Origin: JAPOUP01 sp965199865
Lineage (GTDB): Bacteria > Pseudomonadota > Alphaproteobacteria > Rhodobacterales > Rhodobacteraceae
Assembly: GCA_965199865.1 (NCBI GenBank)
Contig: CBDATU010000011.1
Span: 62,001 to 126,000, forward strand
DNA: 64,000 nt
Reading direction: 5' to 3'
The notes beneath the pieces are model-generated. The model ran no database searches, had not been told where the DNA came from, and was given only the letters and a program-made list of their open reading frames with translations. Each line of letters begins with the position of its first letter. The stretch's first letter is position 1. The translations under genes were made by a program, and so were the position numbers. Shown here in pieces: positions 47,612 to 57,600 of the stretch.

Positions 47612-48838
47612 CTAGGGGCGACCAGACTGGCCAGACATCCACGGATCACCCCTGACCGCCCTGACGATCTTTTCAGCTCCGTCCCTGAGGTTGTCGGCGG
47701 CGATTACATCCAGATCCGATTGATTGATGATGCGCTTGCCCTCGTCAACGTTGGTTCCTTCAAGGCGCACGACCAGCGGAACGTCGAGGCCGACTTCCTT
47801 TACCGCACTCACCACGCCCTCGGCGATGATGTCGCAGCGCATGATGCCACCGAAGATGTTGACGAGGATGCCTTTGACGTTCGGGTCGGAGGTGATGATT
47901 TTGAACGCCTCCGTCACCTTTTCCTTTGTGGCCCCGCCACCGACATCAAGGAAGTTGGCTGGCTCCGCACCGTAGAGCTTGATGATGTCCATTGTTGCCA
48001 TGGCCAACCCTGCCCCATTAACCATACAGCCGATTTCGCCATCAAGCGCGATGTAGCTGAGGTCGAATCTCGACGCTTCCAGCTCCTTTGGATCCTCTTC
48101 CGAGATGTCGCGCAGTTCGGCGATGTCCGGGTGGCGATGCACCGCGTTGCTGTCAAAACCCATCTTGGCGTCGAGGCATTTCAGATCCCCCTCATCGGTG
48201 ACGACCAGGGGATTGATCTCGATCATCTCCAGATCCTTTTGGATAAACAGCCTGTAGAGCGAGTTCGTAAGATCTACGCATTGCCTGATCTGTTTACCCT
48301 CAAGTCCTAGCATGAAAGCGATGCGGCGGCCGTGGAATCCCTGATAGCCGGTTGCGGGATCGACAGTGAGTGTGAGGATCCTGTCCGGTGTCGTGGCGGC
48401 GACCTCCTCAATGTCAACTCCACCTTCCGTCGAGCAGACGAAGCCGATACGTCCGGAACTGCGGTCGACAAGCAGGGCAAGATACAGTTCACGCTCAATG
48501 CCGCTGCCATTCTCGATATAGATGCGGTTGACCTGCTTTCCTGCAGGTCCCGTCTGGCGTGTTACCAGCGTGCGGCCTAGCATGCATTTCGCTTCCGTCT
48601 CGGCTTCTTCGACCGATCGGGTGACTCGCACGCCGCCTTCGCTCCCGGCTTCGGGCTCCCGGAACCTGCCCTTTCCGCGCCCGCCCGCGTGGATCTGTGC
48701 CTTGACCACCCAGAGTGGACCATCAAGGGCACCAGCGGCTGTTTTGGCCTCTTCCGAACGCAGCACTACACGGCCGTCGCTGACAGGGGCGCCATAGGTG
48801 TGCAGGAGCGCCTTTGCCTGGTATTCGTGAATGTTCAT
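47612..48838 (-). CDS. sucC: Succinyl-CoA synthetase beta subunit
   Basis: The protein has 408 residues from MNIHEYQAKALL at 48838; a start 21 bases upstream is open but not homologous. ATP-grasp features: VVKAQIHAGGRGKGRF, IEINPLVVTDEGDLKCLDAKMGFD, and VNGAGLAMATMDIIKLYG, then FLDVGGGA. It forms the ADP-forming synthetase with SucD. First gene of sucC-sucD-sucA-sucB-lpd. The length is 15-20 residues above the E. coli protein. Complete. Confidence 0.97.
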   Translation of the reverse strand: MNIHEYQAKALLHTYGAPVSDGRVVLRSEEAKTAAGALDGPLWVVKAQIHAGGRGKGRFREPEAGSEGGVRVTRSVEEAETEAKCMLGRTLVTRQTGPAGKQVNRIYIENGSGIERELYLALLVDRSSGRIGFVCSTEGGVDIEEVAATTPDRILTLTVDPATGYQGFHGRRIAFMLGLEGKQIRQCVDLTNSLYRLFIQKDLEMIEINPLVVTDEGDLKCLDAKMGFDSNAVHRHPDIAELRDISEEDPKELEASRFDLSYIALDGEIGCMVNGAGLAMATMDIIKLYGAEPANFLDVGGGATKEKVTEAFKIITSDPNVKGILVNIFGGIMRCDIIAEGVVSAVKEVGLDVPLVVRLEGTNVDEGKRIINQSDLDVIAADNLRDGAEKIVRAVRGDPWMSGQSGRP

Positions 48839-49255
48839 GATTTCCCGGTCCTTGGCCACAGCGGTTTGGTCGCGCCGCGGGATGATTCATACGGCGGTTC
48901 GTCCTTTTGGCATGAATTGAGGGCGGAAATAAATCTCAAATTCGCTTAGGGCGGAACGGGGGCTGCGAAATTCCTCCAACAGATGTCACACAAAGGTCCT
49001 GCGTGATTACGGAACAGGTATGTGGAACCGGTTGCAGAGCGCGATTCGCACGGCTTCCATTCGATTTGCGATCTCTTTGTTCCCATCTGCTGTGGCCAAT
49101 TGTAGCGGACGGAGGAAATGGATTCCGAATATCGGCAGACATGGGCACAAGCGTCAGGGACGGCGCTTTCATTGAGATGGTCTGTCCGGCTTGGCCGCCG
49201 GTCCGCATCCAGGCGTTCTCGCGGAACAGGCGCGTCTCGAGGGCAGGACGCTCGG
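48839..49255. other. Intergenic region between mdh and sucC
   Basis: 417 bases with no recognisable gene. It probably contains the promoter of the sucCDAB-lpd run and the end of the mdh transcript; I see no clear hairpin. Confidence 0.5.
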
Positions 49256-50218
49256 TCAGTCCAGGCTGGGGTCAATTCCCTTGCAGGCCGCCACCAGACC
49301 TTTCACGGCGTTCACGGAGTTATCGAACATTACCTGCTCGTCACGGTCCAGCCTGATTTCGATGACTTTCTCAATGCCGCCGCCGCCGATAACTGTTGGC
49401 ACACCGACATAGAGGCCGTCCAACCCATAAGCGCCCTCTACATAGGCTGCGCAGGGAAGCACGCGTTTCTGATCCCTGAGAAAGGCTTCCGCCATCTCAA
49501 TGGCCGAGGTGGCGGGTGCGTAATAGGCGCTACCGGTCTTGAGGAGACTTACAATCTCGGCACCTCCATCCCGAGTGCGCTGTATGATCGCGTCGAGCCG
49601 CTCCTGGCTGGTCCAGCCGATTTCGACGAGATCCGGCAGGGGAATGCCGGCAATGGTGGAATAGCGGGCAAGCGGCACCATCGTATCGCCATGGCCACCA
49701 AGCACAAAGGCGGTAACGTCTCTCATGGAGACATCGAACTCAACGCTGAGGAAGTGACGGAAGCGGGCGGAATCGAGCACGCCTGCCATACCGCAGACCT
49801 TTTCGTGCGGTAGGCCGCTGAACTCCCTCAGTGCCCATACCATAGCGTCTAGCGGGTTAGTTATGCAGATGACAAAGGCATTCGGGGCGTTGCGTCCAAT
49901 GCCTTCACCGACGGCTTTCATAACTTTGAGGTTGATGCTCAACAGGTCGTCCCGGCTCATGCCGGGTTTGCGCGGAACGCCTGCGGTAACGATACAGACA
50001 TCAGCCCCGGCGATGCTGGAGTAGTCGTTGGTACCTGAGAGGGTTGCGTCGAAGCCTTCCGGAGGTCCGCTCTGGGCGATGTCCAATGCCTTGCCCTGGG
50101 GGACACCGTCAACGATATCGAAGAGAATGATGTCCCCAAGCTCTTTCACTGCGGTGAGATGGGCAAGGGTGCCTCCGATCTGTCCCGATCCAATGAGTGC
50201 GATTTTTGGTCTGGCCAT
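49256..50218 (-). CDS. mdh: Malate dehydrogenase (LDH-like type)
   Basis: The protein has 320 residues. The NAD motif is ALIGSGQIGGTLAHL; VTAGVPRKPGMSRDDLL carries the substrate-binding arginines, ICITNPLDAMVW is the conserved asparagine region, and GHGDTMVPLARYS the catalytic histidine. This is the MDH type common in Alphaproteobacteria. It interconverts malate and oxaloacetate, next to the succinyl-CoA and 2-oxoglutarate genes, as usual in this class. Divergent from the TSUP exporter gene. Confidence 0.97.
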   Translation of the reverse strand: MARPKIALIGSGQIGGTLAHLTAVKELGDIILFDIVDGVPQGKALDIAQSGPPEGFDATLSGTNDYSSIAGADVCIVTAGVPRKPGMSRDDLLSINLKVMKAVGEGIGRNAPNAFVICITNPLDAMVWALREFSGLPHEKVCGMAGVLDSARFRHFLSVEFDVSMRDVTAFVLGGHGDTMVPLARYSTIAGIPLPDLVEIGWTSQERLDAIIQRTRDGGAEIVSLLKTGSAYYAPATSAIEMAEAFLRDQKRVLPCAAYVEGAYGLDGLYVGVPTVIGGGGIEKVIEIRLDRDEQVMFDNSVNAVKGLVAACKGIDPSLD

Positions 50219-50361
50219 ATGTCCGGTCCTCGGTCAGGTTGTTCAGCTGTTTTGGGTAGTGCCATAAAGGATTTTGCGCAAGGCTGGTGTGGTAGCGGAA
50301 GCCAAACTGGCGCACATGCCGCAGGCGGAAAGTGTAGAACGGCATTCGTCAGGTGGGAACG

Positions 50362-51117
50362 ATGATTGAGCTGAACATAGTGTTTTTCGCACTTGCCGTT
50401 CCAGCGGTTCTGTTCGCTGGAATCGCAAAGGGCGGCTTTGGATCGACGGCTACCTTCGCAGCCACGCCGTTATTGGCCCTGGTCCTGGAGCCGGCCGCGG
50501 CGGTGGCGATCATGCTCCCGCTGCTTGTCCTGATAGATTTCAGCGCATTGAAGGCTTACTGGCGGCAGTGGAATCCACGGATATCGTGGGTTCTGATCCT
50601 TGGAGGGATACCTGGTGCATTACTGGGCGCATTGCTGGTTAGTCACGCGAATCCGGATGTGTTTCGCTTGCTGATCGGTCTGGTAGCGCTGGCATTCGTG
50701 TCCTATCGTTTTGGAGAGGATCGCGGCTGGATTCCTCCCGCAAAGGCCCCAATGCCGGATCGTTGGGGGGTTCTCTTTGGCGCTGGGGCGGGTTTCACGA
50801 GCTTCATTGCCCATGCCGGAGGCCCGGTGGCTGCCGTTTACATGCTGTCCATGAATCTGGGAAAGCGGGAATACCAGGCGACAACGATCATCGTCTTCCT
50901 GGTCAGCAATCTGCTGAAGTTCGTGCTTTATTCCCAACTCGGGTTCTTTACGTGGCAGACAGCTGCTGCGGGCCTCTATCTGGCTCCCGTCGCGGTTGCT
51001 GGCACTATTCTGGGTGTTCGCCTGCACGGTGTCCTACCTGAGCGAGTCTATTTCGCAGTGGTTTACGTCTGTCTGACGCTCGCTGGGTTCAAACTGGTGT
51101 TCGATGCCCTGGTGTAA
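50362..51117 (+). CDS. TSUP/TauE-SafE family membrane exporter
   Basis: The protein has 251 residues and about eight membrane segments. The family marks are AGIAKGGFGSTATFAATPLLAL in the first half and FTSFIAHAGGPVAAVYMLSMNLGKREYQAT in the second, the two repeats of the TSUP fold. The ATG at 50362 follows AGGTGGGA; a GTG at 50353 is the alternative. Members export sulfite, sulfoacetate or related anions. With the SoeABC genes 10 kb away, sulfite export is plausible but not shown. Confidence 0.88.
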   Translation: MIELNIVFFALAVPAVLFAGIAKGGFGSTATFAATPLLALVLEPAAAVAIMLPLLVLIDFSALKAYWRQWNPRISWVLILGGIPGALLGALLVSHANPDVFRLLIGLVALAFVSYRFGEDRGWIPPAKAPMPDRWGVLFGAGAGFTSFIAHAGGPVAAVYMLSMNLGKREYQATTIIVFLVSNLLKFVLYSQLGFFTWQTAAAGLYLAPVAVAGTILGVRLHGVLPERVYFAVVYVCLTLAGFKLVFDALV

Positions 51118-51530
51118 GCGCGCCCGCGAACGGTCGGGAGTGAGGCCTGGTGATCGAGTCGATCATCTGCGGGAGAATTCCATAAGGGTTGATTTCTGAT
51201 CCATCCGTTCAGGTGCTGCCACTGGGATTAATTATTTCAGTTCCATCGCGACTGCGTGTTCGCGTTGCGGATTGGTGAAGGAGCTGCAGAAAGCGCCCAC
51301 GTACGGATTTTGATCTCTGGCGACGTGGCCGAATTCGCCGTGGACTGATTTGGCTGACAACATCGGGAAGAAGAGTTGGAGATCCATGAATGCTGCGCTT
51401 TCGGCGGCGTTCGAAACGTCGCAGATGCCATGTCGCCTTGTGCCCCTGGCATCTGGACCTGGTGGATCATCCATATTGAATGGCCGATCTTCGCGCCAGG
51501 GCCAACCGATAACCGATCCAGTCTTCCGCC
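51118..51530. other. Region with a possible C-terminal gene fragment (minus strand)
   Basis: A minus-strand frame from the IS5 left end to 51232 reads IGWPWREDRPFNMDDPPGP and ends HAVAMELK. It has protein-like composition but I do not recognise it. If real, it is a gene end cut off by the IS5 insertion at 51531. Otherwise nothing is visible. Confidence 0.35.
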
Positions 51531-51534
51531 CTAG

Positions 51535-52388
51535 GGTTCGTTGACATTTGAATCTGAACGTCAGGACCGGATCGGCCACGGTGCCCCCAGCAAAGGCCGA
51601 AACGGCCATTCAGGCAATCGGGGGCAGTATGATGGGCGAAGGCAGGTAGGTCCTGACGGATGACATGTGGGAACGGATCCGGGACATGCTTCCGGGTCGG
51701 AAGGGTGACCCGGGAGTGACGGCGGCGGACAGCCGTCTTTTCCCTGAGGCGGTTCCATGGCGCACCCGGACGGGGGCCCGGTGGCGCGACCTCCCGGAAC
51801 GCTTCGGAAAGTGGAACAGCGTCTCCAGACGGTTCCGGCGCCGGGTGGAGGGCGGCGTTTCCGGCCGTGTTTTCCAGAGGATGTCCGGAGAGTTCGATTT
51901 AGGGTACGTCCGCGTCGACGGCAAGGTCATGAGGGCCCACCGGAAGGCGGCCGGCGGAAAAGGGGCCTCGGGCCAGGGGCTCGGACGCTCGCGGGGAGGC
52001 CTGACCGGCAGGGTCCTGGCGATGACCGACGCGCCCGGCTACCTGGTCGACATCGCCATCCCTGCGGGCCAGGCCCACGACCTGAAGGGTCCTGGAGGCC
52101 GGACTTTCGGGGTGCTGGTCGCGGACCGGGTGTCCGGTGCCGACTGGCCGGTCTCCGAGCTGGAGCGGCGCGAATCGGCAGTGGTGATTCCGTCGCGGTC
52201 GAACAGGAAGGTGGTGCGTGAGCATGACCGGGTGATGTATGGCTGGCGCCACCGGATAGACAGTTTCCTTGCCAGAAGCGGGGAGTTCCGGGCCGTCGCG
52301 GCACGTTACGACAGAACGGTGGCAGGCTTTCGGGCGACGTTTCTTTTGGTGGCGACCGTGACCGCCGCCAGATGATTGTCAACGGGCC
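51535..52388 (+). mobile_element. IS5-family element (IS427 type)
   Basis: The left end GGGTTCGTTGACA and the right end, read inward as GGGCCCGTTGACA, are inverted repeats. A 4-base target duplication CTAG flanks it at 51531-51534 and 52389-52392, typical of the IS427 subgroup. The size of 854 bases also fits. It sits at the 5' boundary of the exonuclease-like fragment. Confidence 0.88.
51665..52375 (+). CDS. IS5-family transposase
   Basis: The protein has 236 residues. It starts MWERIRDMLPGRKGDPG, with GARWRDLPERFGKWNSVSRRFRRR (DUF4096-like N-terminus), YVRVDGKVMRAHRKAAGGKG (first catalytic D), VLVADRVSGADW (second D region), and VYGWRHRIDSFLARSGEFRAVAARYD-type C-terminus with the R-rich helix. 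The middle is shorter than usual and the second-D and glutamate surroundings are poorly conserved, so activity is doubtful. Confidence 0.8.
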   Translation: MWERIRDMLPGRKGDPGVTAADSRLFPEAVPWRTRTGARWRDLPERFGKWNSVSRRFRRRVEGGVSGRVFQRMSGEFDLGYVRVDGKVMRAHRKAAGGKGASGQGLGRSRGGLTGRVLAMTDAPGYLVDIAIPAGQAHDLKGPGGRTFGVLVADRVSGADWPVSELERRESAVVIPSRSNRKVVREHDRVMYGWRHRIDSFLARSGEFRAVAARYDRTVAGFRATFLLVATVTAAR

Positions 52389-52933
52389 CTAGCATCAGGG
52401 GCGTATCCACAAATAGAGCACCAGTACTCCTCGAACACAAAGCGCCCAGCGCGGAGTATCTGCGCCGTGCTGCAGTCATCGCCGATGCACCTGCATTTCG
52501 CCAGCGTGTGGGCGCGGCAATGGTCGCCCGCTTCGAAGAAGATCCTGACGCCCCGCCCAAGCCGGTCGAGAGGCAGATTTACGGGGAATTCTACTCCAAC
52601 GCCGACAAGCAGCTCCTGCAGGAGTTTCAGCGTGCGAGCTGGCCGCGCCGCCAGGAAATCGTTGCGAGCCTTTCGGACTCAAGGCTACGTCAGCTTGGTC
52701 GGCGGTTGGTGGTGTTCTACAGCCCAGAGCTGTTGAGCGCGGAAGAGATGGCGCGGTACAACGGCTATCTGCGTGAAAAGTGGTCCGCTCCGGATACCCC
52801 AGAAACCGAGTGGATGACCTTCGAAAAGATGCAGGTTGCGCTGGATGGCCTGCGAGCCGCTGGAGCTGCGAAGCCTACCGAGCTTGAAGGGATCGCCTCA
52901 CTTCTCGCGGCAAAGGGTGCGAGAGAACTTTAG
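52389..52933 (+). pseudogene. Exonuclease-like protein, C-terminal fragment
   Basis: From the IS5 right junction the frame is open for about 180 residues: SAEYLRRAAVIADAPAFRQR, then PPKPVERQIYGEFYSNADKQ, LSDSRLRQLGRRLVVFYSP and the end ASLLAAKGAREL. This resembles the helical C-terminal part of exodeoxyribonuclease-I-type proteins. The nuclease domain is missing and the 5' side is replaced by the IS5 element. The DNA on the other side of the IS does not supply it. Assignment is by memory of the pattern only. Confidence 0.5.
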
Positions 52934-53202
52934 GCCATCACATGCGGCTACGCGGTCGCGCTGGCATTCTGCATCTGACGAAAGTTTTCGTTTCCAAGCA
53001 GAATATTCCATCTTGGATTGGCGGGCTTGAAAGATACGTCTGCAGGATCAGAAACAGCGTGGAACGGATGAAATCGCCACGATTTTGCGTTTGCTGAACT
53101 TTACACATTGGGCGCGGTACTGCCCTTCTAAGCAATTCCCAAGAATGACAGCTCAGGGCCTGCTGTTCGATTGTGGAAGAGTGCAATAAGATATGCCGAG
53201 CG

Positions 53203-53775
53203 TCAGGAGCCTTCGATGGACTCAAACCAAGGATAACGAGCATCAGGCACGACAAGTTCGATATCGTCCTCGATATCTGAATAGAGCTCTGTAGTCCATT
53301 TTTGAGTATGACCCATTGCTGCACACCAAGCCGCAACGATGGCATCAACCTCATGTTCTGTCGCGTCCGACGGCATCGTTTTCTCAAATATCTGGCGGAT
53401 TGAGTTCCCGAGATTTGTTTGAAGAATTAGTTTCGGGTGGCTCTCATACACTGGCAAACCAAGCCGTCTCGCCACAATGGCGCCATTCAAAGTCATCGCG
53501 CTGTAGAGAGAGTTCTGCGCGACAATTGAGTTGCCACCATACCTGCGTCGGAGTGCGTCATCACAGGCACGACCACCCTTGGGCGACCACGCCAGAAGGG
53601 TATCAATGCCAAGTGCATGGGCGCTGCATGAAAATCTTGTCAACCACGCGATGGCCTCCACAGCATCGCGCACCTTTTTCGTTTCAACCACTTTGGGGGC
53701 GTCTGAGCATAACTGAATTGCTGCAACACCGTTTTTACATTTTCCACCAGGATCATAGCCAAGATACAATTCCAC
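53203..53775 (-). CDS. DUF429-family protein (predicted RNase H-fold nuclease)
   Basis: The protein has 190 residues. It starts MELYLGYDPGGKCKNGVAAI with the acidic D of the fold; ALGIDTLLAWSPKGGRACDD and SHPKLILQT are typical of DUF429, and EHEVDAIVAAWCAAMG gives the C-terminal D. These are the acid positions of RNase H-like nucleases. Function is not established for the family. It stands alone, 99 bases from an IS fragment, in an accessory region. Complete. Confidence 0.75.
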   Translation of the reverse strand: MELYLGYDPGGKCKNGVAAIQLCSDAPKVVETKKVRDAVEAIAWLTRFSCSAHALGIDTLLAWSPKGGRACDDALRRRYGGNSIVAQNSLYSAMTLNGAIVARRLGLPVYESHPKLILQTNLGNSIRQIFEKTMPSDATEHEVDAIVAAWCAAMGHTQKWTTELYSDIEDDIELVVPDARYPWFESIEGS

Positions 53776-53873
53776 GTGTTTGCCGCCTCATTATCGGTGT
53801 TCTGGTTAGTCCGCTTTTGTCATCCTCTCCGAGGTGCAGCGGCTCCGCAAGTCATGGGGTGCCTGCCCCGTGC

Positions 53874-54442
53874 ATGTCACTTGTCTCTGGCTGACACAGT
53901 AGGGTGGTGATGATACCTGATTCGCATGCAGGTCGGGATGCGCCATTTCAGTGAGGGAACGGTCGGGTGGCTGAGGTCCGCGGCGGCGGCGGGAGCCGGA
54001 CGGCGCAGTCTGGCGGCAGGCCTGTGCGAGCGCGAGGACTGGACCAACGCCGCCGGAGCGCCGTGCATCGCCTCCGCCCGGCTGGCCCTGCCGAAGATCG
54101 CGGAGCGCTACGGCATCACCCTGCCGCAGGCCGGATCGCCGGTGGCTCCCGGCCAGCCGCTGCCGGAGCATCCCGACGTCCGGTTCTCCGGCACGCTCGC
54201 GGAGCTCGGCGGTGTCGGGCTGGAGATGGCGGAGACGGCGGAGCAGCGGCGCGCCCTGCGGGGGATGATGGAGAGCCACCATCCCCGGGGCGACCCGTCC
54301 AATCCCGGCGCGCTGCTCTTCTACTGGATCAGCAGCGAACGCCTGGGGCGCGTCGGCGGGCTCTGTTTCCACGCGGCCAACTGGCACCAGAGGGCACGGG
54401 ACGCCTACATCGGCTGGAGCGGCCGGGAGCGGATGGCGAAGC
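53874..54442 (+). pseudogene. Truncated type B IS: terminus and DUF4338-like part
   Basis: It starts with the type B terminus ATGTCACT at 53874. From about 53915 it is nearly identical to the 5' end of the type B transposase: MQVGMRHFSEGTVGWLRS through GWSGRERMAK. Identity stops at 54442, where it abuts the methyltransferase gene. The catalytic domain is absent. Confidence 0.9.
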
Positions 54443-55235
54443 CGACTATGGTCAGGCTGTCGGCAACCGTGGCCGCGTGAAGAGCGCCGTGCCAGATAAG
54501 GGCGACATCGCCGGGGAAGAGCGACCAGTCCTCGCGGTCATCGTTCAGCAACTTGCCGGTACGTTTCGTCTTCGCAGCCCCCGCCTGGTTGCGCCAGGAG
54601 GGATCGTATTCTACGCCAGAAGGAGGGTCGGTCACCATGAGGAGCGGCTTCACGCTACCCTGGAGGCGCCCGACCACATCGGCGCTGGTGCTGTCTCCAC
54701 ATATCAACCGATGCGAACCCAACTGCCAGAGGTCACCTGCCACCGATACCGGTGTCACCGGGGGTTCGGGAATATCGTCCTCGCCGTCGACAGCGCCGTC
54801 ATCGCCTAAGCCGCCAGGATCCTGAAGCAGGGCTTCCAGATCTTCATCCGAGAAGCCGAGCAGGTCGAGGTCGAAATTCTCCGCCAGCATCCCAGCGATC
54901 TCGTCGCGCAGGACAGCCTCATCCCATTCGCCGAGTTCGGTCAGTTTGTTGTCGGCGATGCGATAGGCGCGCCGCTCCGCTTCATCGAGATGGCCAAGCC
55001 GGATAACAGGGGCCTCTGTCAGGCCCAGCGCGCCTGCAGCCAGCACACGTCCGTGGCCGGCGATCAACTCGCCGTCGTCCGCCACCAGACACGGCACGGT
55101 CCAGCCGAATTTCGCCATGCTGGCGGCGATCTTCGCAACCTGCGCCTCACCATGGATCTTTGCGTTCTTGGCATAGGGGCGCGGCTTCTCGATCGGCCAG
55201 AGCTCGATCTGGCGCAGCGCAAAGATAAGATCCAT
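54443..55235 (-). pseudogene. ParB/adenine methyltransferase fusion (phage type), truncated
   Basis: The start is MDLIFALRQIELWPIEKPRPYAK. Residues about 1-95 form a ParB-like domain (DGELIAGHGRVLAAGALG), then a linker, then the methyltransferase start LWQLGSHRLICGDST. The catalytic motif reads TDPPSGVEYDPSWR; the usual motif is DPPY, so the tyrosine is serine here. The protein loses the rest of its catalytic domain at the junction with the IS fragment (54442). Such fusions are common in phages and gene transfer agents. Inactive on two counts. Confidence 0.88.
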
Positions 55236-55536
55236 GGGGCGGGAGGCTCACAAGGTGCAGGCGAGGCATGCTGAAGCCAGCTCCGAAGTCATGGGCGCGT
55301 CAGCGGTCGCGATGTTGGGAAAACAAAAGGGCCCGCGAGGGTTATCCTCCGGGCGCACATCTTCGATGGTTTAAGGGTAGGTCAAGAGGGGCAGCTTTGT
55401 CGAACTGTTTTTCACATTGGAATCAATAGGTTCCCAGTAGGCATCCACAGCGCGTTGCTTGGTGGCTTCCAGCCAGCGCTTGGTTTGGCCAGAATGGATC
55501 CCAGGTGGAATCCACCCTCACAACTGCCGCGGTCTG
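55236..55536. other. No gene recognised
   Basis: Contains an imperfect hairpin GCCCGCGAGG / CCTCCGGGC at about 55332-55355, of the sort found between phage genes, and no gene. The right part leads into the IS1380 terminus. Confidence 0.4.
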
Positions 55537-57356
55537 CTAACCCGGATATCTCACCAGCCGCAACCCGAAGCTCCAGCACCGGCCCGGAAGGGGTTCCGGG
55601 GGCGGTTCGTGGGCGTTCCGGCAGCTCCGTCGGCCGACGGAACCCGACAGTGGCCGTCCGGTGGCCGTGATGACGAGAACAATGAGGGAACATCCACGGT
55701 CCGGCAGCCGCGGGCGGCGGCGCCGGACACACCTCTCCCGCTGCGGGCCGGTTCCGCCCGCCAGTCCGGGCCGTCAGGGGCCGGATCCGCTCAGGCGGGC
55801 GTGGGTTCGGGGGCGGGTTCCGGCTGCGGCGGCGGCACCTGCGGCGACGGCGCGGCCAGCAGCGCGGCGACCGCCCGTGCGAACAGCTCCTGAAGGGGAA
55901 AGACCGAGGACAGCGACAGGCGGACGCGGCGCACGCTGACCGTCACCCGGCAGGCCACCTTCAGGAGCCGCGTCCTTATGGTCCCGCACTGGGCCCTCGC
56001 CATGTCCGTGCCGGCGAGGCCGATCGCCCGGACGGTCCGGAGCAGGGCTCCGGCGAAGGCGGAGAGGTACAGCCGCAGCTGGTTGGCGCGCATGGTCGCC
56101 GTCGAGGTCCGGTCGGCGAAGAGTTCCAGCTGCTGCTCCTTTATCCGGTTCTCCATGTCGCCCCTCGCGCAGTACAGCTTCTCGTAGAGGTTCCTCGCGG
56201 TGAACCGGTCCTTCGGCAGGCTGGTCACGACGAAGCGGGGATTGGCGCCGCCCGGTCCGGGCAGCCACTCGGCCTTGCCCACGACGCGGCGGGTCCGGCT
56301 CCAGCTGGACCGGGTCCGGTAGCGAAAGTCCCGGAAGCGCCGCGACGGCTTTCTGGAGGCGATGGCGCGCCGCCGCGACCTCTCCAGCGGTCCGGCGATC
56401 CGCTCCACCAGGCGCGAGTTCCTCGCCAGTCCAAGCACATAGTCCACGCCATTCGCCTCGCACCAGGCCATCAGGCTCTCGCGGCAGAAGCCGGAATCGC
56501 CCCTCACGATGATCGCCGTCTCCGGCCAGCGGGAGCGGATCCGCTCCACGATCTCCGCCAGCGCTTCCACCGATCCCTCCGACGCGTCGATGTTCGCCGG
56601 ACGCAGCCGCGCAGGCAGGACGTGGTCGCCGCAGGTGACGTAGAGCGGAAGGTAGCAGTAGTGGCGGTAGTAGCCGTGGAAAAAGCGGCCCTCCTGGGCG
56701 CCGTGCAGCGGGTCGTCGGTGGCGTCGACGTCGAGGACGATCTCCCCGGGCGGGACCTCGTGGGCATCCAGGAACAGGTCCACCATCAGCCGCTCGATCG
56801 CGGCGCCGTCGGCCACGATCCGTCTGTAGCGGTCCGTTTCCGCCGCCTCCGGCGTGCCCAGCTCAAGGCGGTTGAGGGTGCTGGACCCGGCCAGGGGATG
56901 GCCCCGGTCGCGCTCCCTCGGCCGGTCGGCGCCGGTGATGTCGTCGCGCCCGACGGCCAGCGCCAGGACGCTGTCGTCCCGCAGGCGGTCGTGGTCGTTG
57001 ACGTCCTCGTAGCCGAGGGCGATCGCCATGACGCGCTGCGCCACGAGCTCCCGCAGCCCGTGCTCGATGCGGTCCTGGTCCCGGTAATCGGTCAGGCACT
57101 CCGCCAGCCGGCGGGTGACGTCCGCCACCCGGTCGGCCTCCCGCAGGAGCAGCGCGCCGCCGTCGGAGGACATGCGCCCGCCGTCGAATGCGGCGGTCAC
57201 CTCCCGCCGTCCGTGCCGGTTGAACTCGATGTCAGGGCTGTTACACTGTGTCGGCATGGGGTCCGGTCTCCTCTCATATGCAAGGTTTTGATGACTCCCG
57301 CATATATCATGGAATTCGGCCCCATGCAACATCATCTGGTGAGATATCCGGGCTAA
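55537..57356 (-). mobile_element. IS1380-family element
   Basis: Inverted repeats TAACCCGGATATCTCACCAG (from 55538) and TAGCCCGGATATCTCACCAG (opposite strand, ending about 57355) bracket one transposase gene. The exact outermost bases and the target duplication could not be fixed by eye. Total about 1.8 kb, normal for the family. Confidence 0.85.
55791..57257 (-). CDS. IS1380-family transposase
   Basis: The protein has 488 residues from MPTQCNSPDIEFNRHGRREV at 57257; the frame is open upstream to 57518, but that part lies outside the IS. Features: FDGGRMSSDGGALLLREAD, DVDATDDPLHGAQEGRFFHG (first catalytic D), IIVRGDSGFCRESLMAWCEANG (second D), and CARGDMENRIKEQQLELFADR (catalytic E), all of the IS1380 DDE type. 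The C-terminus is proline-rich. Complete and possibly active. Confidence 0.93.
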   Translation of the reverse strand: MPTQCNSPDIEFNRHGRREVTAAFDGGRMSSDGGALLLREADRVADVTRRLAECLTDYRDQDRIEHGLRELVAQRVMAIALGYEDVNDHDRLRDDSVLALAVGRDDITGADRPRERDRGHPLAGSSTLNRLELGTPEAAETDRYRRIVADGAAIERLMVDLFLDAHEVPPGEIVLDVDATDDPLHGAQEGRFFHGYYRHYCYLPLYVTCGDHVLPARLRPANIDASEGSVEALAEIVERIRSRWPETAIIVRGDSGFCRESLMAWCEANGVDYVLGLARNSRLVERIAGPLERSRRRAIASRKPSRRFRDFRYRTRSSWSRTRRVVGKAEWLPGPGGANPRFVVTSLPKDRFTARNLYEKLYCARGDMENRIKEQQLELFADRTSTATMRANQLRLYLSAFAGALLRTVRAIGLAGTDMARAQCGTIRTRLLKVACRVTVSVRRVRLSLSSVFPLQELFARAVAALLAAPSPQVPPPQPEPAPEPTPA

Positions 57357-57600
57357 CCCTTTGATCACGATTCCAAATTTAAAACGGACATCAAGGGGTG
57401 GCTTCCAAGTGGATTCCCCGGTGAAAAGTCCAAACGCTAGAAATCTTCCGCGCTGCGCCCCCCGTATACGGATCGGGTTCGGGAGGACCCATGCTTGGGG
57501 GGATGCAACCCGGCCCAAAGCAGTAGTTCGAAAAAAGCGCTGCGAACGGCAGCTTTCCGAAAAGGGAGCAGCGTTGCGTGGCCTACGTCGAAACGAAGAT

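Noticed and set aside
57258..57518. N-terminal extension of the IS1380 transposase
   Set aside because: It extends past the IS inverted repeat into flanking DNA; the homologous start is at 57257.
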